Below are positions 34,824-46,599 of a stretch of 64,000 nt of DNA, one piece after another (positions within the stretch are counted from its first letter, which is position 1; the number at the start of each line of letters is the position of its first letter). The position numbers were made by a program, and so were the translations under genes. Under the pieces are notes generated by a model. It was given only the letters and a program-made list of their open reading frames with translations, searched no databases and had not been told where the DNA came from. The stretch comes from Acanthochlamys bracteata (taxonomy: Eukaryota; Streptophyta; Magnoliopsida; Pandanales; Velloziaceae). The DNA lies in NCBI GenBank assembly GCA_019914995.1, contig CM034133.1, positions 5,022,001 through 5,086,000 of the forward strand, in the 5' to 3' direction.

Positions 34824-37203
34824 CAGTGTTGTCAGATCCGGACCGAACCGTCCGTATCGATCCGGAAATCGTCGATCCGGACAGTAAATCGGTTCGAGTC
34901 TGCAAATAAATCGTCCAAACATATGACCCGTCGCAACCCGAATTTCCGGATCAACCCGCTAAACCGCCCGTCTGGGTCAACCCGGTGAGGGTCGAAAATT
35001 ATAAGCAACAAAATCGTGTGCCTGATTTGTAATTTAATTAATTAAAAAAATTAAAACTATGTAACGTGCACGCTACTCGGTCGACAAGCCTGCAAGTTTT
35101 TTGAATCTTCTTCGTTTTAGGTTTTGCTCCCATCTCCGATCTCCACGGTTCCAGCTCCGGCTCACGCGTGCGTCCACCAATTCGTCGCTTTTTCAACTGT
35201 TTGCTCCAACAGCGCTGGTTATTCGCTTCGGCAGCGCTCGCTGTTCGCTCCGGCTTCGGCTTAAGATAAATTCGTTGCTATGTTCCGTTGATTTCATCAG
35301 ATCTGTTGCGGTTTTGTCGAATTTGAAGCCTCTACTTCAATTTCACTGCTCCAGCTTCTAATTCTGCTCCTCTGACTTCAATTTCGCTGTTCCGCCACTA
35401 CTTCGTCGAATTTATTTGCTCACTGCTCCGACAATAATTTTGCTCCGGCCTCGTCGAATTCGTCATCTCTGCTTCAATTTTGCAGCTCTGGCTTCTAATT
35501 CATCTTCTCTGGCTTCAATTTTGCTGTTCCGTCTCTACTCGTCAGATTCCTCTGCTCACTTTCGGCAACAACTTTTGCTCTGGCTTTCTGAAATTCGTAG
35601 TCTTTGCTTCAGTTTCGCTACTCCGGTTTTAATTCCTCTGCTTCCGGCTTTAATTTCACTGCTCTACCTAGACGTCGTCTCTGCTCACTACTCTAGTGAC
35701 AAGTTCTGCTTCGGTCGGCGACTCTACAGTTGTGTTCTGCTTTGGCTGACGACTCTCCTACTGATCAGTTGCATTCTGCATTGGCTGCTGCTTCTCGCTG
35801 CTGCTCCGGCCACTCCTCTGCTTCTTGCTGCTGCTTCTCACTGCTTTGGCTGCAGTTGTGGTTCAAGGGTTAAAGGTAACTGTTTGTCTTTTAAACTCAA
35901 TTCGTGACTTGATGTTTAGAAGTAGTTTTTTACTTTTTGTTAGCATGTTGTTGTGTATAGGATAATAGTTGTGACTTGATATTGCTAGAAGTATATTACA
36001 TGTCTGAAGATTGGTAATGTTATCAAGTTGCAGACTTGTACTGTATTTTGTTTACGAAGATTTGTGATGTTGTTTGGTTGCAGTGCATTCTGTTTAGGAA
36101 TTTAAATTTGCATTCTATTTAGTATTCTTTACTGTCTGGCTCTAGTGGTTCATGGTGATTTTGTGGTTCATGATTTTAGTGGTTATGTTTAGGAATTTAA
36201 GGCTGGTTCTAGTTGTTCGGTTTAGTATGCTTTGCATTCTTTTTGTCATCACAAGACTTACAAAATACCATTGCATTTTTGTTAGATTACTTGTCCATGT
36301 AGTAGCAAGCTTCATTATATTTAGTTTTATAGTTTGCTAATTATATAGGTGGTATAATAAGACATGCAAATCTGTTTAGTTTCATAGTAGACTGACTGCT
36401 CTTTTTGTAACTTTATGTTTTTTATTGCTGGCTGGAACATCAAGTATAGTATTAATTGACTGCTCTGTTTACAACATTGCAATGTTGTAAACAGAGCAGC
36501 CAATATTTTTTATGCTTTTTGAAAGTAATACAAAACATCAAGTACAGTGTCTTGTAATGTTGCTTACTAGCTAGAACAGCAAAGGTTATGATGCAGCATG
36601 TTTGTTATTTTTGAAGAAATGCTTGTAGCTGTTCTATTGCTGGCTGGAACCTTAAGTTGATGCAGGAACTAGCTGCTAGAATTCTCAACTGTAAGACTGA
36701 TTGCTAGCTGTTGAATGGTATTGCAATTAATTGCATCTTGTAACTTATTGGCTGGTTGCAAAGAATTGCTCCTGAAATGTCCTTTTCGTTGTTTGAAACT
36801 TGTAATTGTTACTTGATATTGAGATGTTACTATTTGTATTTTTAACTTGATATCATATTACTTTTTGATGACTGGATGATAATGTTTATTATTGATGTTG
36901 TTACTTATTATTGGTGAAGTTGTTATTATTAGTCTATTGCTGCCTTGTTGGATGATATTTGAGACTTCTTATTGCTTTTTTTATGGTATTGATGTTGTTA
37001 TTGAAAGTTTAAACATTAGATGTTATGATGTGATGGTATGAATGGTATTAAGTTATCAAATTTATACATGTACAGAAATAATATAGGAAGTTTGGAACAC
37101 ATTCAACACAGGTGGTGAAAGTGACCCGGCGGCGGGTCAACCCGTCACCCGTTGACTCGGACGACAAACCGGGTTGTTGTCCGGGTCGATTCTACCAACA
37201 CTG
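34824..37203. mobile_element. Non-autonomous hAT-like element 1
   Basis: The left end CAGTGTTGTCAGATCCGG and the reversed right end CAGTGTTGGTAGAATCGACC are inverted repeats. 8-bp flanks GTAAAAAT (34816-34823) and GTAAAAAC (37204-37211) match at 7 of 8 bases, as expected for hAT. Subterminal DNA is full of CCCGG, GGGTCAACCCG words. The interior has a pyrimidine-rich, leader-like stretch (about 35100-35880: repeated CTCCGGCTTC, AATTTTGCTGTTCC) and then AT/TG-rich DNA. I see no transposase domain; long frames at 35101-35907 are Ser/Leu-rich by-products. Confidence 0.75.
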
Positions 37204-37211
37204 GTAAAAAC

Positions 37212-39187
37212 CTATAAAGCTTGATTTAGCTGATTACTCCACTTAAGTCATAAATTATAATTTTTAATTTCTTGTTATCACTAAAGTCAACTTTAGAGTT
37301 GCAATAATCATCCCTTTTCGATGCTACCAAAATAGTTAATAATTATTGATGTATACATTCTAAATTATCACAAATAAAAGTTTCATCATTATTTAATGTT
37401 TATAGGAGAAGTTTGTTACCAGTAATGGGGACTTTCTTCTTCCCCTCACATAATGCATCCTTCCATACAATTCTTGTTACGTTTATCTGTGCAGTTCTTC
37501 CCCTTTGTCATTGCACTTGTGTATCTATATTTTCAAATAACTACTACAGATATTGTCTGCATAATGATTCAATTCCATAATAATTCTTTTCTCTCTCTTT
37601 TTTTGTCATCACAAAAAGAAGGAGGTTTTGTTATCATGACAGTTGATGCAACCAGAAAGCAAAATCCAACATACCGTAGAGAACTCAAGGATTAGTTTTT
37701 CCTATGTAAAGATGGCCTATAGCTAGGGGGGTTAAGTTTCTTATATTTGGGTTTTGCCGGGGCAGATTGAGGAAGAACCATAAGATCATGTTTCACACTT
37801 TGGACAGGATGAGGTGGAGTGGGCTTAACAACTTTTTATTTAAGCCTTTTTGGTTTGGTGGGAGGAGCAAGTGAGGTATTTCCTCATCGCTGACTGGTTC
37901 TTCTTCCCGAGTATCCCTTGTTATTAGCCCATCTTAGGACTCTTATCCTAATGACTGATCAGTGACTTCTGTAGGAGGTTCACTCCTAAGTGGTTCAGTT
38001 GCAAAGAGTTGAATGTCCTCTATAGGACTGTGGGGTGCTGAAATTTCACAAGTGGCTGTGTTTGATAGGACTAATTCTTTCTTGACTATGAAGGTGTCCA
38101 ATCTTCATTTGGATTGACCTCTGGATTAGTTCCTTCAGCTACCGCGGGAATTGGCTCTGGGTAAGGGTCTTGGCTGTAGTGGGGGCTGCTTAACATAGAG
38201 CATTTTTAATTTGTCCCATCAGAGCTCCTTGGTTTAGTCCAGTATTGCAGAGTGGATTATTTAAAAGCTTCATTTGAGTTGTTCCATCACTACTGCAGCT
38301 CAGCTAGTGGCCTAGGTTCAAACTCTTGCTATTCTGGTTTGAGTTCAGCAGCCATGACTCCTTTCATAAATTTTGCATCCAGCCGAAAGATACTTGCAAT
38401 CTCAATTTCTCCATGCTTGTCTATGGCAAGTTGTTTGAGCTAACAAATCCTACTGACAATATGTGGATAAGGTAGCTGTTTGATATCTGATCTTAACGCC
38501 TAGGTCATGTGTTGTATCATTATCTCATAAACGTTTATCGATAGTCTCCTCATTAATTCTAGACCAGCGTCTTAAATAGTGATCACATTTCGGCTCTCTC
38601 ATCTGGGCACCAGCATTTTGAAGCTATGTGACAAAGTGATCTTGGCTGATATCTCCTCCTGACTTGGGATCTCCTCAGTGTCCAATGCCAGTTTTTGGTA
38701 CTGAAGCTTGGTGGTATTCATAGGCTCCATGTCTTCCCTGTGTGGCAAGTCAAGCAACATGGACATAGCCTTGGTTCAAGCAAATTTACATATTGTGCAC
38801 TACTATTTTATTGAAGAGGTTCCTACCACCGTCATGTTGGTATAGAAAATTAGGACGTTCACTTTTTCAAAGTATCTTTCGGCAAGGTCTTGAGAGCCAA
38901 CGACTGCTGTGCTTCGAAAATTTCTTCAACTCCTAGTCTGAAGTTATTGACGTTGAAGCTAACATATGCTGGCGGCAAGATAAGAATAGGTAGACATCAA
39001 TAGTAACTCTCATACTCTTTCTTTCTGGTGAATTTATTGTGTTTGTCATCTTTAGAAGCAGTTCTCTTTATTTTGTTGGCTAACATGTTCTTTGGCATCT
39101 TGATTTGGAAATTCGTAGGAAAATTTGGGATATAGGGCTGTGGAATTTCACGGTTTAGTTTGCTTCAGAGAAAAATCGAGGTTTTAG
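37212..39187 (-). pseudogene. Decayed minus-strand coding-like stretch, possibly part of the split copia element
   Basis: Between the two hAT-like elements the minus strand gives broken phrases such as MPKNMLANKIKRTASKDDKH (about 39095-39035) and AERYFEKVNVLIFY (about 38885-38840). They recall degraded plant transposon-encoded proteins, but I cannot assign a family. Removing the younger hAT element would place it next to the copia RNase H fragment at 41093, so it could be that element's 3' part. Broken in many places. Confidence 0.3.
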
Positions 39188-40853
39188 CATTATTTTAAAA
39201 CCCGGCCCGGCTCGATCGGTTCAACTCGAAAACTGACGAACAGGATAAAATAGGGTCGAGTTCGATATTAACCCAAATATGCAAGAAACCCAGTGCGACT
39301 CGGGTCAACTGGTAGGGTTTGTAAAAAACTAGTGATATGGTGGAACGGGTCGACTCGATTTTATTATAAAAAAAAATTCAAAATATAGGAATCTGGATTC
39401 TTCGTTTTGCCTCTCTCATTTACTTCGTCTTTTGTTATTCTTCTTCCGTATCTGCTTCGAGTTTCTTCTTCTTTTTTGTACGATCTAATTCATCTCTTCT
39501 TTCTTCGTCGGATTTGCTTTTTGTTCTTCTTCCTCGAATCTGCTTCACTTCTTCTTTTTCGTTGTCCAATCAACTTCACTTGTTCTTTTTTTTTAGATTT
39601 GCTTTTCTACTTTCTTTGAGTCTGATCTACTTCTCACTTCTTCTTCTTCTTTTTAATATGATCTGTTTCGCACTTCTTTTTTTTTTTTTTTTTGGGGATT
39701 TGAGGTTTTGAAATGTTTCTTCTTCCTTATCAGATCCGAGATTTTGGTGGCGTTACTCAGTGGATGATAGTATAGTAGTTCTGAGTCCTTTTTCGCCATG
39801 TTTCTTCCTATGCTTTAAATTTGATAGTGTTTGTTTTATTTGTGTTTTGATTTCTGTATTGAATTGACTTCAATTTTGTGTAGAATTTGATAATTTCTCA
39901 ACTGAATTTTTCTTTTTTAATAAGTATTTAATCCAATTTTCATAAGATTATTTTCATGTAATTGTTTAGGTTCAATTATTAATTTTTACATTTAATTCAA
40001 TTGTCATGTTAATTTTTATAAGATTTTTCACTACAATTGTTTCTTTATATAATTGTTTCTTAATAAAGTCGGAAAATCAAAATAGATATATGTGGATTCG
40101 ACAATGTTGTTAATGATAGAATCTTAGAAAGCTTGACAAATTTAGGTTTGATCTTTTCTACTGGAATTTTCACAACTGAATTAAAATCTTACTAGGTATT
40201 CAATTCAATTCGCTTCAGTTAACGTGAATTAAAATTTTGGAATTAATTTTCCCTACTGGCAATATCTTTAATTGCGCTAGTATATCAAATGATAATTCTA
40301 AATCGTCAGTTGCTATCTCTCTTAATTTCTTATGTTCTTTAGTGATTGCAGAAGTTCTCTTGTGTTGGTTTTGTTCATTCATTAGTATATACAGTTTTGT
40401 TAACAAGACTCTATAGAAAAGTTTTCTATGCACTGAATAGCTATTTTTGCTTTTGTCGTCATCACCAAAGGTGGAAGGGAAAAACTAAAGGCTATTCTTT
40501 GAATAGAGAGGCTCATGAACTCTGATCTGTTTATTTCATGCATGGAGAAACTTCAACAATATATTTGATGCGGCTGTCATCGAACAGTACTAGATAAGTG
40601 TCGAGTTTATCATTCTTTTGCTTGATCATATGTACAATGATTGAACCAACATTACGGTGAATTTTTTTTGCAAAAATTTGTGGTTGAATAAACATTTATA
40701 GTCAATATTAGCTTTATGGTATATAAATTTTGCAGCATAGTTAGCAAACCTAATTCAACCCAGGAGTCGAACCGGCGACCCACTAAGTAAACCGATGACT
40801 CGGTGACCCGGTCATATTTTCGGTTGGTGCCCTGGTCGAGTTTTAAAACTATA
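39188..40853. mobile_element. Non-autonomous hAT-like element 2
   Basis: The left end CATTATTTTAAAACCCGG and the reversed right end TATAGTTTTAAAACTCGACC agree at about 13 of the first 17 bases. Flanks GGTTTTAG (39180-39187) and GCTTTTAG (40854-40861) match at 7 of 8 bases. CCCGG-rich subterminal DNA and a pyrimidine-rich leader-like stretch (about 39385-39700) parallel hAT-like element 1. No transposase recognised. Confidence 0.65.
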
Positions 40854-40949
40854 GCTTTTAGGGCTAAGTGTGGAATCTTTAAAACATAAGGGAATTGGTT
40901 TTCAAGACATCCCTCACATAGATAGACCCTAAATTCATAATTATAAAGA

Positions 40950-41504
40950 GATTTTCAAAACTGATGGCCGTTTAAGAAAAGTAGTCAGCTATATAACAGT
41001 TGACTAATTGCTGGAAATATTTTAGTGTATAAAATTTTAAAAACAAAGTAAAAACACTATAGATAAAGCAAAATCTAACTTATTGCAAAAATTTAAAAAC
41101 TGATCACACGCAAGTGGTTTTGTAAAAATGCCGCGAGTTGATTTTCATAATCAACAAAATCTAAAACAACATTGTTATATTCAACATGCTCTATAATAAA
41201 TTGATGTTGTAAACTAGTATGCTTGGAACGAGAATGATGAATTAAATTTTTTGTTAATTTAATTGTACAACTGTTATCATAGACTATAAGCATATTTTCT
41301 AATTCAAAACCAAAATCTAATAATTATTTTTAATGCACAGCACCTGGCAGTAACAACTTTCGGTAGCTATATACTCAGATTCAGAAGTGGATATTGCTAT
41401 GGATGATTGCTTTCTTGAGAACGATGAGATTAAGCAGCCTCTTAGAAATTGACGTTATCCACTTATGCTTTTTCTATTAAGTTTATATCTGCCAAAGTCA
41501 ACAT
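40950..41504 (-). mobile_element. Ty1/copia element, RNase H end (left piece of a split element)
   Basis: On the minus strand, SGTCQFLRGC-, KKQSSIAIST-, ESEYIATE-like phrases (about 41440-41360) and KLTKNLIHHSRSKHTSLQHQ (about 41250-41190) are typical of copia RNase H. The rest of pol continues after 51183; the Athila-type element lies between. Fossil, many breaks. Confidence 0.7.
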
Positions 41505-42777
41505 TGATAATAGATAATAATACATATTTATTATATTTTATTGTTATAGTAAATATTAAATTTTTATTAAAATTTTATTCATAATATGAATTATTTTATT
41601 TTATTTTATTTTATTTTTGTGAAGCATAGGTGAATAAAGATACAAATAGCTGAAGGAATAAAATAAAAGAGCTAATCATGGAAGAAAATATCAAAGGGCG
41701 GTCCTCATTGATGCATTTGTCTAATCAAATCTAAACCAAAGATTTAGCATCAAATCTAGCATTAAATATAACATTAAATATTGCATTAAATCTAGTATCA
41801 AATCTAATTCGAAGATTCTGAAGATATTTTTTCCTAATTTTGTGGGAGAAAGTTTAACTATAAAAAGGGGTGAACGGAGGGCCAAGAAGGAGCCAACGGG
41901 AAACCTAGAGAGAGCCGAACGGGAGACAGAATGAAGATAAGATTAGAGACGAAAAATTCTTCAGATTTGCTTTTTTTTTTTTCCCTCATATTTTATTTTT
42001 CAACAATATTATTATGTGTATTAATATGAGTGGTTAAATTCTCTAAACTGGACTTAGGATGAAACCTTAATAAATTTAATTTACTTTTTGAATATTATGT
42101 GATGTATGGATTGTTGATTTTATGTGAGTTGTTAATGCTTGTTTGAAGATGTTTAAATGTTAAATTTGTATGCATAATTAGCATTGAGTTTGATATCTAA
42201 ATTATTATATTAATTGTGTTTGCGAGGACCAATCGGAGCAAAACTTATGAATTACAGGATTAATAACTGTAGTTAATATTTACTGGATCAAAGTGAATGT
42301 AACTACATGATTTATGATTTCGCAGAACCTAATGCATCGTTAGTAATTTCTAAATAAGGAGTTAGAACATCACTAGCGATAAGTGATTTTATACTGTACC
42401 AAAGTTAAAGTCATAATTAGAAATCATATTTAAGAACTAGATCAAGGTGTTAGATACAAAGTCTTCACAATCATCAAAATCTATTATCATATTTATTTAA
42501 ATATTAAATTATAGACATTAGTGGTGGATTCTAAAACTTCAGTTGTTTGCATACCTGTTTTCTCGATCCGTGTATTATTTTTCGTTCTTAACTCTCGTAC
42601 ACTTTTGATTAGCTTTCACAAACACAACTTTTGTTAGTTAAAAATTTGAATTAGAGTCAACAACAATCTCTATGGAACAAACTTGTCATTTGCTATACGG
42701 TAGACGATAACTGTGCATTTGCGAGATAGACTAAGATAAAATTCTTAGATTTTTTTTAGTTGGTTTTATCTACATGA
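41505..42777 (+). repeat. Left LTR of the Athila-type element
   Basis: About 1273 bp; matches 49898-51182 throughout, including GAACGGAGGGCCAAGAAGGA. Begins TGATAATAGATAATAAT. Confidence 0.85.
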
Positions 42778-42783
42778 AGTTTT

Positions 42784-42801
42784 TGGCGCCGTTGCCGGGG
42801 A
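42784..42801 (+). other. Primer binding site, tRNA-Asp type
   Basis: TGGCGCCGTTGCCGGGGA lies a few bases after the left LTR and is complementary to the 3' end of plant tRNA-Asp (TCCCCGGCAACGGCG plus CCA). This primer type is known for Athila elements. Confidence 0.85.
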
Positions 42802-43155
42802 TTGTTTTGTTTGACTTTGATTCAATCTAGCTTCATTTAGATTCATTAATATTTTGAATTTGTTTTGTATTTAGCTTAAAGCATATTAGTTTATTTTTTA
42901 TTATAGTTGCATCATTGCATGACCAGTCGCTCTCATAGTCAATCTTTACTTGAATTTGATTCTAAACTTGAGAGGAAGGTTAGGAGAGTTAGACGTGAGC
43001 GTAGAAATCATTTGAATACTAGATCTGAAGAGATGGCTGTTATACCGAATGAAACAATGTGAGATCTGGACATTCCCACAATTCTTGTATCTCCATCTAC
43101 TATACTTCTCCCTTATGCTGTTAGAAATTATGAGTTAAAAATTATTCATTTTAAT

Positions 43156-43716
43156 ATGATGCCTTCTTTTCATGGTTTGAACAATGAGAATCCTTTAGCT
43201 CATATTCGAGAAATTTTCAATATGGTTTCTAACATGCCTTTGACAGATGGGGTTATTGGGGAACACCTTCAAATGAAAATCTTTCCCTATAATTTAAAAG
43301 ATAGAGCAAAATTATGGTTACAATCACTTAGATCTGGTTCACTTACTACTTCGACTGAAATTCAAAACAGGTTTTTAGAGAAATTCTTCTCAACTCGAAA
43401 AACTAATGAAGTAAGAGATAAAATTATGCAATTTACTCAACAATCTGATGAGTCATTTTCTGAAGCGTGGGAACGATTTAATAATTTGTTAATTCAATAT
43501 CCTCACCATGGTTTGCCTATTTTAGTTTTGATGCTTATATTTTATAAGGCACTAATCATTTCTAGCAAGACTGTAGTGAATAATTATGCATGTAAATGTA
43601 TTCGGAATAAGACACCAGCTGAATGTCAAATGCTATTCGAAAATCTAGCTCTTGAGACGCAACATATAGATACACGAGGAAGACGAGTTAGAATTTATGA
43701 GGTGAATGGTAATAAC
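43156..43716 (+). pseudogene. Athila-type gag remnant
   Basis: Phrases such as FHGLNNENPLAHIREIF, LKDRAKLWLQSL, EIQNRFLEKFF and ESFSEAWERFNNL are typical of Athila/Tat gag. The region is interrupted downstream by the inserted solo LTR and resumes near 45000-45700. Fossil. Confidence 0.8.
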
Positions 43717-44992
43717 TGATGTAGATAAAATCAACTAAAAAAAAACTCAGTGATTCTATCCTAATCTATCCCGCAAGTGCACGATTGTCGTCTACCGTAT
43801 AACAAATAACGAGTTTGTTTCATAGATATTGTTGTTAACTCTAATCTAAGTTTTTAGTAACAAAGTTGTGTTTGTGAAAACGAATCAAAGTGTATGAGGG
43901 CTAAGAACGAAAAGTAACGTACGAATCGAGAAAATAGGTATGCAAACAACTGGAGTTTTAGAATCCACTACTAATACCTCTAATTTAATTTTTAAATAAA
44001 TATGATAATAGATTATGATAATTGTGAAGACTTTGTACCTAACACTTTGGTCCAGTTCTTAGATACGATTTCTAATTATGACTTTATCTTTGGTCCAGTA
44101 TAAAATCACTTATTGCTAGTGATGTTCTAACTCCTTATTTAGAAATTACTAACGATGCATTAGGTTCTGCGAAATCATAAATCAAGTAGTTACATTCACT
44201 TTGATCCAGTAAATATTAACTAGTGTTATTAATCCTATAATTCCTAAGTTATGCTCCGATTGGTCCTCGCAAACACAATTAATATAATAATTTAGATATC
44301 AAACTCAATGCTAATCATGCATGCAAATTTAACTTCTAAACATCCTTTCAAATAAGAATTAACAACTCACATAAAATTAACAATCCATACATCACATAAT
44401 ATTCAAAAAATAAATTAAATTTATTAGGGTTTCATTCTAACTCCAGCTTAGAGAATTTAGCCACTCATATTAATATTACACACAATAATATTGTATGAAA
44501 AATAAAACATGAGAAAAAGATAAGAAAGCAAATCTGAAGAACGTCTCTAATCTGCTCTTCCTTCTGTCTCCCCTTCGGCTCTCTCTAGGTTTTTCGTTGG
44601 CTCTTCGTTTGCTCCTTGTTGGTTCCTTTGGCCCTCCATTCATCCCTTTTTATAGTTGAATTTTCTCTCCCATAAAATTAGGCAAAAAATATCTTCAGAA
44701 TCCTCGGATTAGATTTGATATAGATTTGTTGCTATATTTGATGCTAGATTTGATGCTAAATCTTTGATTTAGATTTAATTGGTCAAATGAATCAATGAGG
44801 ACCGCTGCTTAATATTTCCTCCCATTATTAGCTCTTTTATTTTATTCCTTCAATAATTTGCTTCTTTATTCACCTATACTTCACAAAATAAAATAAAATA
44901 AATTAATTCATATTATGAATAAAATTTTAATAAATATCTAATGTTTATTATAACAATAAGATATAATAAATATGTATAATTACACGTTATCA
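43717..44992 (-). repeat. Solo LTR of the same Athila family, inverted, inserted in the gag region
   Basis: On the plus strand it runs from TGATGTAGATAAAATCAAC to CACGTTATCA; reversed, it matches the element's own LTRs over its full 1276 bp. The 5-bp duplication ATAAC flanks it (43712-43716 and 44993-44997). Solo LTRs form by recombination between the two LTRs of an inserted element. Confidence 0.88.
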
Positions 44993-45890
44993 ATAACGAT
45001 TATGCTTCTAAAGCACAGGTGAATAATATTAATAACAAATTGGATGTTTTGGTAGCTGTGAACGGAAAACTCTCAACACAAGAGGTATGTGGCATTTTTT
45101 ATTTATCTGGTCATTCTACTGTATGTTGTCCACAGAGAGTGAATTTTTTTAAATTTGTATAAAAACAAGCAAATATGGTAAGTTTCTACAACCGACATCC
45201 TAGACATGATCCATATTCAAATATTTACAATCCTGGATGGAGGAATCACCCCAACTTCTCGTGGAGCAATCAATAATACCAACCTCCACCTCAACCAAAG
45301 CCATCGACTTTATTGGAGGGTTTGGTAAGATAGTTAGCAATTGATCAACAAAAGCTTAAAGTTCAGATAGGTCAAATTGCTCAAGCTTGAGTCAAAGAGA
45401 GCCTGGAAAGTTTTCTAGTCAACCTAACATCAATCCACGAAATAATGAACAAGCAAAAGCCATTCAATTAAAACCAGGTAAGCTTATTAATAATGACGAT
45501 AAAGTTGATATTTCTGATGAAAGTGTAGTTGCAAGTGGTGAAAAACAGGAACTGGACAGATCTGGATTAAGAGAAAAAATGCCGGAATCATCGCCATTTG
45601 AGAGTGATCAACACTACGAAAAGAAATCTGTCCATCATCCATTTGGACTACACAAGGCGGCTGATCGTTATACACCTCCTATCCCCATTTTCGTGCGGCT
45701 TAAAATAAAATAAACAGGATAAGGAATTTCAAGATATTTATAATATGTTAAGTAAAGTGCATATTAATCTTCCTTTGCTTGATGTGATTGAACATATTCC
45801 AACATATGAAAAATTCATTAAAAATTTGAAAACTTACAACTCAAATTTGCACTAAACGAAGAAGTCAGGTCGAACAAGAATATAAGTGTA

Positions 45891-46283
45891 GTGTTGAAAA
45901 GCGAGCTTCCACCCAAGCTTGATGATCCATATAGTTTTGGTATTACTATCACTATTGGTGTCAAGAGACTTGGACGTGTTATATTGGATTTATGGGCAAG
46001 TATCAACTTGATGCCATTTTTTATCTACAAAGAGTTGGGTTTTGAAGGTATAAAAAAGACTACTGCACGTCTTGAGCTTGCTGACCATTCCATACGGCAT
46101 CCCACAAGTACTATAGAGGATATTTTAGTTCAAATTGACAAATTAATTCTTCTTTCAGATTTCATTGTTTTAGACATGGAGGAAAACTTGAGAAGTGATC
46201 GTGAGATTTCTATTCTTTTTGGTCGTCTATTTATGGCTACTGTAGACACATGTATTAACGTGAAAAAGGCATCCTCACATTGA
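45891..46283 (+). pseudogene. Athila-type aspartic protease remnant
   Basis: ASINLMPFFIYKELG, ADHSIRHPTSTIEDILVQID and FIVLDMEE are characteristic of Athila-type protease regions. Fossil. Confidence 0.75.
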
Positions 46284-46599
46284 TAGTATTAGGTAAAATC
46301 GTTAAATTCAAAGTGTTTGATGCTTTAAAACATCCTCCTATTTCTTCAAATTCTTGTTTTTCTGTTGATTTATTAGATCCACTAATCGATTCTGTTGTTT
46401 AGTAGGAAAAATATAAGGATAATTTGGAAGTAGCGTTAACTTTGGATGTAGGAGATAGTGATAATCTAATGATATGCTTGTTGTCATAAATGTGTTAAAA
46501 CCAGTTCAACCTAGTTATAAAGCCTAATTTAAGTTTTTAGTGATGAATAAAATAAGGATAGAGCCATCTACTGTAGTCTCTTCTAAGTTAGAACTCAAA

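Noticed and set aside
35101-35907. Ser/Leu-rich open frames of 86 and 163 residues
   Set aside because: Low-complexity pyrimidine-rich DNA inside hAT-like element 1; no transposase or other domain motif.
39407-39711. Phe/Leu/Ser-rich frames resembling membrane proteins
   Set aside because: T-rich leader-like DNA inside hAT-like element 2; hydrophobicity follows from base composition.
42784-42801. Possible tRNA-Asp 3' fragment
   Set aside because: Only the 18-base complement is present, immediately after an LTR, so it is a primer binding site.
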